Part shown: in pieces, positions 45,419-53,319 of the stretch | How positions within the stretch are numbered: position 1 is the stretch's first letter | Layout: each line of letters starts with the position of its first letter | Assembly (NCBI RefSeq): GCF_004138205.1 | Contig: NZ_RXNQ01000036.1 | Span: 124,001 to 188,000 of the forward strand | Length of the DNA: 64,000 nt | Reading direction: 5' to 3' | DNA from: Pedobacter sp. SYP-B3415 | GTDB lineage: Bacteria > Bacteroidota > Bacteroidia > Sphingobacteriales > Sphingobacteriaceae | Notes under the pieces: model-generated | The model's input: the letters and a program-made list of their open reading frames with translations, nothing else | Databases searched by the model: none | Told to the model about the DNA's origin: nothing | Translations under genes and position numbers: made by a program

Positions 45419-45670
45419 GTAATCAAACTGTGATTACATGCGGATTAAAAATCCGCTGCTCATGCTTCCGGATTGTAAATCCGGAAAGACGGGAGAACGG
45501 TGACCTAGCACGCACATGTATAACATGGACGCGACTCAGGGTGCTCGTCCTAATCCCGGCAAAATTCCGCGGCTCAAACACCTGCTGCAGACCTGGCGCC
45601 CGGCTCCTATCCCAACGCTGGCAAAAATGTCGCGGCCCCATCCAGGGCCGCGACGCCCATACAACCAACC
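45419..45670. repeat. Repeat unit, copy 4, without tail
   Basis: Hairpin A has one mismatch; B and C are perfect, and one base is missing between them relative to the other copies. Hairpin D (45629-45654) is perfect. The unit ends after the conserved CCCATACAACCAACC, just before the ssb stop codon, so the tail is absent here. Confidence 0.87.
45624..45654 (-). terminator. Repeat hairpin D acting as likely ssb terminator
   Basis: Read on the minus strand, the perfect 10-bp stem GTCGCGGCCC/GGGCCGCGAC is followed by ATTTTTG. It lies 20 bases after the ssb stop codon. The same arrangement recurs in copies 1 and 3, so ssb transcripts meet several terminators in a row. Confidence 0.7.
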
Positions 45671-45674
45671 CGCA

Positions 45675-46019
45675 CTAATCTTCTCTTGCAGCGTTTAGTA
45701 CTTCCTCTATCTCATGTACGTGAACATCTATAGAAGACCGTTTAATACCGTCCCGACCATCATAGGTGTTAACCCGCACCCTGCCTTCCACCTGATAGGC
45801 TGCGCCTTTCCGGATCAGCTGCTCGGCCAGTGCAACCTGGTCATTCCAGAAGAGCAAATTAAACCAGTCTGTCTGTTTTGTCTGGTTCCCTGTCGGACCA
45901 AAGTAATCATTGACTGCGAGGCTGACTTTAGCAAGCCTTTTGTTGTTTGCTAATTCGATAACCTGTAAGTCAGACCCTGTACGACCCATGATGCGGAGGC
46001 TGTTTTTTGTAGTTTCCAT
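45675..46019 (-). CDS. ssb: Single-stranded DNA-binding protein, short form
   Basis: This 114-residue protein is an SSB-type OB-fold: NSLRIMGRTGSDLQVIEL, LAKVSLAVNDYFG, TDWFNLLFWNDQVALAEQLI, KGAAYQVEGRVRVNTYDGRDG. It binds single-stranded DNA in replication, repair or uptake. It ends EEVLNAARED and has no flexible linker or DDDIPF-like tip, the part that recruits partner proteins in housekeeping SSBs. It is therefore likely a secondary SSB. Its stop codon abuts the repeat array, and it is divergent from the zinc-ribbon gene across a region with a 34-bp palindrome. Confidence 0.93.
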   Translation of the reverse strand: METTKNSLRIMGRTGSDLQVIELANNKRLAKVSLAVNDYFGPTGNQTKQTDWFNLLFWNDQVALAEQLIRKGAAYQVEGRVRVNTYDGRDGIKRSSIDVHVHEIEEVLNAARED

Positions 46020-46124
46020 GTTTTTAAAATTTTTAGTGAACGGATGTTTAACGACCGGCAGGCAACTGCTGCCGACAGAACAAAAGTGCGAACACCTGAA
46101 AGCCTTAGCCGGAGTTTATCCGGA

Positions 46125-46158
46125 TATATCCGTTTATATCCGGATATAAACGGATATA
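46125..46158. promoter_or_regulatory. 34-bp perfect palindrome between ssb and the zinc-ribbon gene
   Basis: The left arm TATATCCGTTTATATCC is the exact reverse complement of the right arm GGATATAAACGGATATA, with no spacer. Further TATCCGGATA-like copies flank it on both sides (from about 46117 to 46166). It lies about 105 bp before the ssb start and about 83 bp before the zinc-ribbon gene, in the divergent promoter region. A multi-site operator controlling both genes is likely. It has no T-run and is AT-rich, so it is not a terminator. Confidence 0.7.
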
Positions 46159-46241
46159 CCCGGATACCAAAGGCTATTATCCTGATATAAAAGAGCAAAA
46201 ACTTTAGATTTATTTCTCTATATTTAATAAATTTTCTTAAC

Positions 46242-46598
46242 ATGAATACTTGTCGGGACTGTAATCAACCTTTGACCGGACGGGCAGATAAAAAATTTTG
46301 TGATGATCAATGCCGTAGTAATTACAACAATCGCCATAAACCTGGCTACCAGCCCGCTGTCAGAAAGATCAATGCACATTTGAAGAAAAATCGTGAAGTG
46401 CTTGAGAAGCTGAATCCGCAGGGTAAAATCGTTGTCAACAGGGCTGTTTTGTTGAAAGCAGGCTTCAATTTTCAGTATCACACACATACTTACCTTACCC
46501 GTAAGGGGCATCAGTATATCTTCTGTTATGATCAGGGTTACCTGGGACTGGAGTCTGATCATATCTTGCTGGTCAGGGACGACGGTTCAAAACGATAG
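46242..46598 (+). CDS. Small zinc-ribbon protein, DUF2116-like N-terminus
   Basis: This 118-residue protein starts with a treble-clef or ribbon motif, C4-x2-C7-x12-C20-x3-C24 (FCDDQCRSNYNN), like DUF2116-type zinc ribbons. A basic helical region follows, then a C-terminal domain with HTHTYLTRKGHQYIFCYDQG. No named function is known to me. Its divergent pairing with ssb across a large palindrome suggests a DNA-related or regulatory role, perhaps binding that palindrome, but this is inference. The leader is AT-rich with a -7-like TATATTTA at 46219-46226. Confidence 0.8.
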   Translation: MNTCRDCNQPLTGRADKKFCDDQCRSNYNNRHKPGYQPAVRKINAHLKKNREVLEKLNPQGKIVVNRAVLLKAGFNFQYHTHTYLTRKGHQYIFCYDQGYLGLESDHILLVRDDGSKR

Positions 46599-46671
46599 GG
46601 CGGTGTGCAAAAAATCCGGAAGTGAGATTCACTGTCGATGTATTTTACGATCTTCAGGAAAAACTTGACAC

Positions 46672-47337
46672 ATGAATGTCCTGTCCAATGAAGAATCAAC
46701 AAACCGGGAGCTTGCCAGACAGTTACGATGTCCGGACGGAGAAAATGGTCTCAGAACCGCTATCGGCATGGAACAGCATAACACCAATATGATCCGGAAA
46801 ACTGTCGATACCCTTGCTCCCACACCCGGTGCCCATGTATTAGAAATAGGTTTTGGCAACGGCAGTCATCTGGACTACCTCTTTCAGGCGTGTCAGGATC
46901 TGCGTTATACGGGTGTCGATATTTCTGAAACCATGGTAAACGAAGCGCAGCGTTTGAACGCTAAACATCCTGTTGCCTCGAAGTTGGCCTTTCTGCTAAC
47001 AGATGGCCTATCGTTGCCATTCGGTCCCTCAATATTCGACTGTGCCTTTTCAGTCAACACAGTGTATTTCTGGGAACAACCGCTGCAATATGCGGCCGAA
47101 ATCAGGCGGGTCGTAAAACCGGGAGGCGCGCTCTGCCTGGGATTTGCAGATCACAGTTTTATGACGCAACTGCCGTTTACTCAATATGGTTTCAAACTCT
47201 ACGACCAGGAAAAAGCCGCCGCCCTTATGCACCAATCAGGCTTCCATGTTAAAGACGCCACAACTTTTACTGAGCACCTCCAAAATAAGATGGGCGAATC
47301 GGTCGAAAGGGTGTTTCATGTAATGAGATTCGGGTGA
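46672..47337 (+). CDS. Class I SAM-dependent methyltransferase
   Basis: The 221-residue protein has the SAM-binding motif VLEIGFGNGSHLDYLF, an acidic loop YTGVDISETMV, FDCAFSVNTVYFWEQP and VKPGGALCLGF, giving a Methyltransf_11-type Rossmann fold. The substrate is unknown; a small molecule is most likely because there is no extra domain. It stands alone, convergent with the L,D-transpeptidase gene. Confidence 0.9.
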   Translation: MNVLSNEESTNRELARQLRCPDGENGLRTAIGMEQHNTNMIRKTVDTLAPTPGAHVLEIGFGNGSHLDYLFQACQDLRYTGVDISETMVNEAQRLNAKHPVASKLAFLLTDGLSLPFGPSIFDCAFSVNTVYFWEQPLQYAAEIRRVVKPGGALCLGFADHSFMTQLPFTQYGFKLYDQEKAAALMHQSGFHVKDATTFTEHLQNKMGESVERVFHVMRFG

Positions 47338-47379
47338 GGTAAGTCTTGGCGGTATATAGGGTGCCAGCGGCCGATACGC

Positions 47380-48090
47380 TTATAGCAGCATTCTCCGTTC
47401 TTCGAAATACCTGTACGCCGGCACAAGGCTGTTCCAGAAGTTTTTCCAGGCGGGCCATTTATTTGAGTATTCTTCTAAATTCGGGCCATTCATCCGGAAG
47501 GGAAAAATATAGACGGGAATTTCATTTTGTCCGCAGGCTTTTGCTTCAACCGCCAGCACGTACACTTCGCGGATCTTTTCATCAGTCAGCGGAATACATC
47601 CAACTGTAACGCAATTTCCATGAATATAGATGTCGCCCCCCGGCGACTGTCCTGCACTTCGCTTCAGATCGGTAGCATTTGGGTAATTGATGCCTAACGA
47701 CAAATGAAAAAGGCTTTCAGGATTAAAAACGTTGATGTAATAAAACCCTTCGGGTGTTTGCAGATCACCTTCTTTTATCTTCGGTCCAGGGTTACCGGAA
47801 TGAGCGCAGAAGTTATATGTGCGAAACAATTTAAACTTCTGCTGTCCTGCTGACCTTAGCCACAACTCGAGTTTCCCCTCCGCTTTGAAAGCCCGGATAA
47901 ACATCTCAAATGCTCCGTCCACCCCGGTCTTTTGCAACCCACTTCTCAATTCGGGCCAAACCTGATCATAAGCCAGCCTTACGCGATTAAATTGCAGCTG
48001 CCTGGTTTTAAATGATGATTGGCCTGTCATTGATTGTGTAAAAATGAACAAAAGAATAGTGACGAGGGGGCCGAATTTCATAATGAGCAC
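47380..48090 (-). CDS. YafK-like L,D-transpeptidase family protein, periplasmic
   Basis: This 236-residue protein has a signal peptide (MKFGPLVTILLFIFTQSMTGQ; ATG 48081 may be the true start rather than 48090) and an L,D-transpeptidase domain with the catalytic motif HGNCVTVGCIPL, where the second Cys is the nucleophile. Its arrangement (FRTYNFCAHSGNPGPKIKEGD, TPEGFYYINVFNPES) is that of the YafK/ErfK type. It probably crosslinks or trims peptidoglycan, or removes proteins attached to it. It is monocistronic. Confidence 0.92.
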   Translation of the reverse strand: MLIMKFGPLVTILLFIFTQSMTGQSSFKTRQLQFNRVRLAYDQVWPELRSGLQKTGVDGAFEMFIRAFKAEGKLELWLRSAGQQKFKLFRTYNFCAHSGNPGPKIKEGDLQTPEGFYYINVFNPESLFHLSLGINYPNATDLKRSAGQSPGGDIYIHGNCVTVGCIPLTDEKIREVYVLAVEAKACGQNEIPVYIFPFRMNGPNLEEYSNKWPAWKNFWNSLVPAYRYFEERRMLL

Positions 48091-48133
48091 TGTTCAGCAA
48101 GTTAGCAAATTTTAGCATCTTTACGGAATAGCG

Positions 48134-50218
48134 ATGAACAACCTGTTTTCCCTGCATTCTTTTATTGTTGTAGTTTTAAGTCTTGCAGCGGGCCTACTCT
48201 ACGCCTGGTTGCTTTACGGCCGTCCGGAAAACCTAAGCTTACGCTATCGCCTTCTGCTGGCAGCCTTCCGTACAACAGCCATTGCAATCATTGGTTCGCT
48301 TTTGTTTTTGCCACCCTATCGGACCCTGCGCTATGACCTTGAAAAACCCCTTATCGTGCTTGTACAGGATAATTCAGGATCTGTAACGCAATACCCTTCT
48401 GCCGGTTTTGATAGTACGAAGTATGCGAAAGACTTCCGTGCGCTTGCAACACGACTCGCAGAAAAATACATGGTCGAAGTCGTACACTTTAACGACAAAA
48501 CCGGTGCGGGATTCGATTTCAAATCAGCCGGCGCTGCAACAGACGCTGCAACAATGGCTGCAGGTCTTTCTGACAGGCTAATGAACCGCAACGTAGGCGC
48601 AATTGTATTGGCCACAGATGGCATCTTTAACCGGGGCGGGAATCCCCAGTATCAGCTGTCTCAATTACGGGCTCCCGTTTATACGATTGCGCTGGGCAAC
48701 CCTGTGATCCGGCGCGACATCGCGATCAGCGATGTACTCGCTAATGACATCACCTACCTGGACAATGTCTTTACTGTTGAAGTCAGTTTAGATGCATATA
48801 AAACCGCCGGAGAAACCTTCAGGCTGGCAGTTTCAGAACGAAATCAGGAATTGGACAGTAAAACAATACAAATCAAAAAAGACGAAGAGCACCAACGAAT
48901 TGTGCTGAAGATTCGTGCTGTAAAACCCGGGATTCATAAGTATACGGTAAGCTTGCCTCATCTGGCGAATGAGGTTACGACGAAGAACAACAGCCACTCG
49001 TTTTTCGTGGAAGTTATTGACAGCAGGCAAAAGATTTTGCTAGCCTCAGCAATGCCCCATCCCGACCTGACAGCCATCAGGCAAAGCCTTGAAGCAAATA
49101 AACATTATGAGGTAAAATTAGCGCTGGCAGATGATTTGGAGGGTCTGAATCCGGCCGACTATAGCCTGATCCTGCTTTACCAGCTTCCGGCGCAGCCGTC
49201 TGCGGGCAAAGGTTTTCTTGAAAAAGTAAAGAAGAGCACGGTTCCTGTCTGGCATTTCGCCGGTGCGCAAACGGACCTTGCGGCTCTCAACAGTCTTCAG
49301 ACAATCGTGCGTTTTTCTTCAGGCGGGGCAAGTCTTCAGGAAACCTACCCGTATCTGGCGCCCGCCGGTACATCGTTCCAACTTGATCCTGTTAAAGCAG
49401 CGAAACTTAAAAATTTCGATGCACTTCAGTTTCCCTCTGTCAATCTCCAGGTCGCCGGCCAGGCAGTTCCCGTACTTTACCGGCGCAATGGCCGCGAGGA
49501 AACCGGTGTACCAATGCTTTTTTTCGCAATGGAGCAAAACCGGAAAAAAGGATTTTTTATCGGTGAAGGATTGTGGCGCTGGCGTCTGACCGAAGCCCGG
49601 GAGGATGAATCTGCACCACTGTTCAATGAACTTATTCAAAAGTCTGCACAATACCTCAGCATAAAAGATGACAAGCGCAAGTTGCGGGTAACTGTCTCGA
49701 AACCTGGCTTTGACGAGTCTGAGCATGTAACATTCAGTGCGAACTTATATGACGACAGCTATAAACCTATTGCTGATGCAGACATCAGCCTGCAGGTAAA
49801 GAACGATAAGGGGCGGCGCTATAATTTCGCATTCGCACCATCGGCGGGGCAATACCAGCTTGATGCAGGAACCTTTCCCCTTGGAGATTATACATTTCAG
49901 GCATCTGCAGTTTACAAGAGTAAGAAATATGCATTTATCGGTCGCTTTTTTGTAAGCTCAACGCAACTCGAATACAGACAGGCAATAGCAGATCACCAGT
50001 TGCTAAACAGCATTTCCTCACAAAGCGGTGGTAAATTGTTTCAGCCTGCTGATCTTGCACAGATCTTTGATGAAATTGAAAAGAATCCAGAAATTAAAAC
50101 GATCAGCTACGAGAACCTTCGTTACGAAGAGCCAGTAGGCATTAAAACGATCTTTTTTATCATCCTTCTCCTTTTAAGCGCTGAATGGCTGTTAAGAAAA
50201 AGAAACGGCGCAGTTTAG
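48134..50218 (+). CDS. Membrane protein with von Willebrand A-like domain
   Basis: This 694-residue protein has two N-terminal helices (about 9-28 and 41-60), a VWA-like domain starting LIVLVQDNSGSV, whose DxSxS-like metal site reads DNSGS, with VGAIVLATDGIFNRGGNP, beta-rich regions, and a C-terminal helix (TIFFIILLLLSAEWLLRKR). The layout is like BatA-related or glutamine-amidotransferase-like membrane proteins of Bacteroidota, with the long middle part in the periplasm. Function is not known. The TRIC gene starts 41 bp later. Confidence 0.82.
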   Translation: MNNLFSLHSFIVVVLSLAAGLLYAWLLYGRPENLSLRYRLLLAAFRTTAIAIIGSLLFLPPYRTLRYDLEKPLIVLVQDNSGSVTQYPSAGFDSTKYAKDFRALATRLAEKYMVEVVHFNDKTGAGFDFKSAGAATDAATMAAGLSDRLMNRNVGAIVLATDGIFNRGGNPQYQLSQLRAPVYTIALGNPVIRRDIAISDVLANDITYLDNVFTVEVSLDAYKTAGETFRLAVSERNQELDSKTIQIKKDEEHQRIVLKIRAVKPGIHKYTVSLPHLANEVTTKNNSHSFFVEVIDSRQKILLASAMPHPDLTAIRQSLEANKHYEVKLALADDLEGLNPADYSLILLYQLPAQPSAGKGFLEKVKKSTVPVWHFAGAQTDLAALNSLQTIVRFSSGGASLQETYPYLAPAGTSFQLDPVKAAKLKNFDALQFPSVNLQVAGQAVPVLYRRNGREETGVPMLFFAMEQNRKKGFFIGEGLWRWRLTEAREDESAPLFNELIQKSAQYLSIKDDKRKLRVTVSKPGFDESEHVTFSANLYDDSYKPIADADISLQVKNDKGRRYNFAFAPSAGQYQLDAGTFPLGDYTFQASAVYKSKKYAFIGRFFVSSTQLEYRQAIADHQLLNSISSQSGGKLFQPADLAQIFDEIEKNPEIKTISYENLRYEEPVGIKTIFFIILLLLSAEWLLRKRNGAV

Positions 50219-50259
50219 GGTTCAAAGAAGTTCCCCTTTCTTATGCTTATATTCATTGC

Positions 50260-50877
50260 ATGCAATTCAGCACCTCAGAGATCATTGAAATTTTAGGAAC
50301 CGTTTCCTTTGCGATATCGGGAACTTTTGCAGCCATGCAGAAACGCCTGGACCCTTTCGGCGTGCTGATCATTGCCTTTGTGACTTCTATCGGCGGAGGT
50401 ACCGTTCGGGACCTGCTGCTTGGCGACACACCCGTAGCCTGGATGCGCGACGTGAACTACTGTCTGCTTATTCTGCTCACCTCACTTGCTACGATCTATT
50501 TTAAAACCCATATTAAGAAGTTTAAGGTAACACTCTTTGTTTTCGATAGTATGGGTCTGGGGCTGTTCACCATGCTTGGCCTGCAGAAAGGCATCGTTTT
50601 CGGCCTCGAGCCGGGGATGTGTGTGGCGCTCGGAACCATTACGGGATGCTTCGGCGGCATTATTCGTGACACGTTGCTTAACCAGATTCCCCTGGTTTTC
50701 AGAAAAGAAATCTATGCCACCGTATGCATACTCGGCGGTATTCTTTATTTCATACTTGTTTATTTCAACCTGAAGGCAGACGTTGCCAAGGTTATCGTGA
50801 TTGCCTTCATCTTTGGACTGCGTGTAGTCGTTGTCCGCTACAAACTTTCGCTTCCCGCTTCCTATTTCAGAAGTTAG
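50260..50877 (+). CDS. TRIC/UPF0126 family cation channel protein
   Basis: This 205-residue protein is a bacterial homologue of trimeric intracellular cation channels (UPF0126), with two repeated three-helix halves plus a seventh helix. The repeat motifs GGGTVRDLLLGDTPVAWMRD and GCFGGIIRDTLLNQIPLVFR are clear, and the first Gly-rich kink is intact. ATG 50260 (MQFSTSEIIEILGTVSFA) is preferred to one at 50185, which would add a basic tail overlapping the previous gene. It likely passes potassium or other cations. It shares its stop bases TTAG with the convergent ftsB-like gene. Confidence 0.92.
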   Translation: MQFSTSEIIEILGTVSFAISGTFAAMQKRLDPFGVLIIAFVTSIGGGTVRDLLLGDTPVAWMRDVNYCLLILLTSLATIYFKTHIKKFKVTLFVFDSMGLGLFTMLGLQKGIVFGLEPGMCVALGTITGCFGGIIRDTLLNQIPLVFRKEIYATVCILGGILYFILVYFNLKADVAKVIVIAFIFGLRVVVVRYKLSLPASYFRS

Positions 50878-51182
50878 TCTTCCTTATTTTCGCGGATAAT
50901 GACGAAGACATCTTCGTTGTCCTTCTTCATAAAGTAACGCTCCCTCGCATATTTCTCTGCAGTCTGCAGATCGGTGTTTAGCTCGTTTAGATCTTTTTTT
51001 ACCTGTTTGATTTCCTTCTCGTAGAAATCTTTTTCTTCCTGCAACTTGCTTACCTGACGGCCATATTCATACTGGGAGGCGATGTCATTGCGATCGAAAA
51101 ACAACATCCATACGGCAAAAACGAGCGTAGCCAGAAAATATTTATTCCGGAGCAGGTCGACCATCTTTTTGATACTTTTCAT
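50874..51182 (-). CDS. Septum formation initiator, FtsB/DivIC family
   Basis: This 102-residue protein has an N-terminal membrane helix (KYFLATLVFAVWMLFF) and a long periplasmic coiled coil (VSKLQEEKDFYEKEIKQVKK and onward), ending in YARERYFMKKDNEDVFVI, typical of FtsB/DivIC. It would join FtsQ and FtsL in the division complex. It follows eno, an order shared by many bacteria, but a terminator lies between them. Confidence 0.92.
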   Translation of the reverse strand: MKSIKKMVDLLRNKYFLATLVFAVWMLFFDRNDIASQYEYGRQVSKLQEEKDFYEKEIKQVKKDLNELNTDLQTAEKYARERYFMKKDNEDVFVIIRENKED

Positions 51183-51207
51183 ACGAATTGCGATTGACGT
51201 ACAAACA

Positions 51208-51252
51208 TAAATAAAAAAAACATCCGAAGATTTTAAAATCTACGGATGTTTT
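51208..51252 (-). terminator. Terminator after eno
   Basis: AAAACATCCG (51217-51226) pairs with CGGATGTTTT (51243-51252), and the inner AGATTTTAAAATCT is itself palindromic. On the minus strand a T-rich run (TTTTTTTTATTTATG) follows. Confidence 0.85.
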
Positions 51253-51299
51253 GGAAATCAGTTTTTCAACTTATCCACAGCCTAAAGACTTGCGGATGA

Positions 51300-52592
51300 T
51301 CATTTCTTAAGAAACTTGAAGTCTTTACCGATAAAACGTGCCGAACTTCCCAGTTCTTCCTCGATACGCAGTAACTGATTGTATTTTGCAATCCTGTCTG
51401 AGCGCGATGCGGAACCCGTTTTGATCTGACCGCAATTTAGGGCTACAGCAAGATCGGCAATCGTTGTATCTTCAGTTTCACCACTGCGGTGACTCATTAC
51501 CGAGGTATAACCATTGATCTGAGCAAGGGATACCGCATTAATTGTTTCTGTAAGGGAACCGATCTGATTAACCTTTACAAGAATTGAGTTTGCAATGTTC
51601 TTATCAATACCAGTCTGCAGGCGTTTAACATTGGTCACGAATAAATCGTCGCCAACCAACTGCACCTTATTGCCGATAGCAAGGGTTAATGCTTCCCATC
51701 CTGACCAGTCATCTTCGTCCAGACCGTCTTCGATAGAGATAATCGGATATTTTTCAACCCAATCCACCCAATATTTTACCATTTCAGCTGAAGTCAACAC
51801 TTCGCCCGATGATTTATGGAAGCTGTATGTCTTTTTCTCTTTATCGTACATTTCAGAAGTAGCAGCATCCATAGCAATCCAGATGTCTTTACCCGGCGTG
51901 TAACCAGCTGCCTCAATAGCAGTCAATACTGTCTCAATGGCTTCAACGTTTGATCCGATGTTTGGAGCAAAGCCACCTTCATCACCAACGTTCGTAGAAT
52001 ATCCTTTTTTCTTCAAAACCGTTTTCAGGTGATGGAATACTTCTGTTCCCATTTGCAGGGCCTCAGAAAAAGACGATGCGCCAAGCGGCATGATCATAAA
52101 TTCCTGAAAGTCAATTTTGTTGTCTGCATGCGCACCGCCGTTCAGAATGTTCATCATCGGAACAGGCAGCGTATTTGCGTTCACACCGCCAATATACCGG
52201 TACAGCGATTGTCCGCTCTCCTGCGCAGCCGCTTTAGCCGCTGCCAATGATACACCAAGAATGGCGTTGGCGCCAAGGGAACCTTTATTTTCAGAACCGT
52301 CAAGATCGATCATGATCTTGTCGATCTGGTTTTGTTCAGATACTTCAATGCCCTTAAGTGCTTTCGAGATCTTGCTGTTTACGTTTTCAACGGCTTTTAA
52401 AACACCCTTACCCATGTAAGTTTTTTTGTCGTTGTCGCGCAATTCAACTGCTTCGTGTGTTCCGGTACTGGCACCTGAAGGTACTGCAGCCCTTCCCATC
52501 GCGCCGGCTTCGGTAACTACTTCTACTTCGACGGTCGGATTTCCCCTTGAGTCGAGGATCTGTCTGGCATGGACATTAATTATTGAACTCAT
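51300..52592 (-). CDS. eno: Enolase
   Basis: Enolase interconverts 2-phosphoglycerate and phosphoenolpyruvate in glycolysis. The 430-residue protein is complete: HARQILDSRGNPTVEVEV, PSGASTGTHEAVELRD, NILNGGAHADNKIDFQEFMI, SIEDGLDEDDW, LVGDDLFVTN and the signature SHRSGETEDTTIADLAVAL. An exact -7 promoter element lies about 65 bases before the start, and a hairpin, GTGTA-TTTTT-TACAC, lies in the leader. Confidence 0.98.
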   Translation of the reverse strand: MSSIINVHARQILDSRGNPTVEVEVVTEAGAMGRAAVPSGASTGTHEAVELRDNDKKTYMGKGVLKAVENVNSKISKALKGIEVSEQNQIDKIMIDLDGSENKGSLGANAILGVSLAAAKAAAQESGQSLYRYIGGVNANTLPVPMMNILNGGAHADNKIDFQEFMIMPLGASSFSEALQMGTEVFHHLKTVLKKKGYSTNVGDEGGFAPNIGSNVEAIETVLTAIEAAGYTPGKDIWIAMDAATSEMYDKEKKTYSFHKSSGEVLTSAEMVKYWVDWVEKYPIISIEDGLDEDDWSGWEALTLAIGNKVQLVGDDLFVTNVKRLQTGIDKNIANSILVKVNQIGSLTETINAVSLAQINGYTSVMSHRSGETEDTTIADLAVALNCGQIKTGSASRSDRIAKYNQLLRIEEELGSSARFIGKDFKFLKK

Positions 52593-52655
52593 TCTATTTG
52601 ATTTTTGTTGAATAAATCACTTAGTGTATTTTTTACACACTCCTAAGTTTCGATT

Positions 52656-52663
52656 CAAAGTTA
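52656..52663 (-). promoter_or_regulatory. Promoter -7 element of eno
   Basis: On the minus strand this reads TAACTTTG, an exact TAnnTTTG match, 63 bases before the eno start codon. A weak CTG in place of TTG lies about 18 bases upstream. Confidence 0.6.
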
Positions 52664-52760
52664 TAATAAATTTTAAATAATCAGTTTTGCGAGTGGAAAA
52701 TTAAGAAAAAGTTCATTAACACAGCACATTACAACGCGGCCGACAAATGAATGGGCACAT

Positions 52761-53291
52761 TTAATGCTTTGACCAGGAAAGGATCTTGCTGTGTTTACGC
52801 TCGGTGAGCATCTTCTCAGAGATGAACGCATATTTCTCGATTCGCGGAAAGAAAAATTCCCAGTCTTTACCCGGCGTATAGGTAGCACGCACAGCATCCC
52901 AGCTAAAGGAACTTCTTTTGTTTTGCGTATGATTTACAAAACTGACACCGTCTTCGCTAAGTTCCAGTTCCAGCTGCATGTTCCGTAATTTCTCCGACTC
53001 TCTTTTTACAGACCAGGCAACAAGTACGTATCCAAGCACTGAAAAAATAATCAGGGTCATGATAAACTGCAGGGCAAAGTTCGAAAAATCAAACAGGCTG
53101 AAAAAACCTGCGGCAAGCAGCGACGCTACCACGACCAGTAAAATTCCTTTTTTCCAGGATGCCCGTAATTTACTTCGCAGAAGCGTTTCTTTGGGATAGT
53201 GCACAGGAACGCTCAACACGTTTATCTCTTCATTCCTTAGTTCATTCTGTATGAGCATCTTGCCTCCTTCCATTAAAACGAATCGCCGCAT
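52761..53291 (-). CDS. YcxB-like two-helix membrane protein
   Basis: This 176-residue protein has two membrane helices at about 48-70 and 74-95 and a C-terminal domain (LELELSEDGVSFVNHTQNKR, SFSWDAVRATYTPGKDWEFF) like YcxB/DUF of the PH-like fold. Function is not known. The start is uncertain; in-frame ATGs at 53273 and 53258 are also possible. It is monocistronic between eno and two lipoprotein genes. Confidence 0.75.
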   Translation of the reverse strand: MRRFVLMEGGKMLIQNELRNEEINVLSVPVHYPKETLLRSKLRASWKKGILLVVVASLLAAGFFSLFDFSNFALQFIMTLIIFSVLGYVLVAWSVKRESEKLRNMQLELELSEDGVSFVNHTQNKRSSFSWDAVRATYTPGKDWEFFFPRIEKYAFISEKMLTERKHSKILSWSKH

Positions 53292-53319
53292 AATTTCGTA
53301 TACGGCCGCTATGTGATGT

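Larger units (their letters stand above)
44290..45670. repeat. Array of four tandem ~352-bp hairpin-rich repeat units
   Basis: The gene-free stretch 44224-45674 is largely filled by four head-to-tail copies of one unit, with periods of 352, 352 and 356 bp. Each core has four hairpins: A, GTAATCACACTGTGATTAC (decayed in copies 1 and 4); B, GCGGATT-AAA-AATCCGC; C, CTTCCGGATT-GTA-AATCCGGAAG; D, GTCGCGGCCC-CATCCA-GGGCCGCGAC, plus conserved linkers. A tail of about 100 bp separates the cores; a decayed tail precedes copy 1, and copy 4 ends 5 bp from the ssb stop. Short frames inside change frame from copy to copy, so coding is unlikely. It could be a REP/BIME-like or non-autonomous mobile element. 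Bases 44224-44289 show nothing recognisable. Confidence 0.9.

Noticed and set aside
44290..45670. CRISPR array
   Set aside because: The repeated unit is about 352 bp with multiple internal hairpins, not 20-40-bp repeats separated by unique spacers, and no cas genes are present.
44442..45678. Short open frames of 60-82 codons inside the four repeat units, on both strands
   Set aside because: The frame used differs between copies although the DNA hairpins are conserved, none has a start region or known domain, and they run through palindromes. They are a by-product of the repeat sequence.
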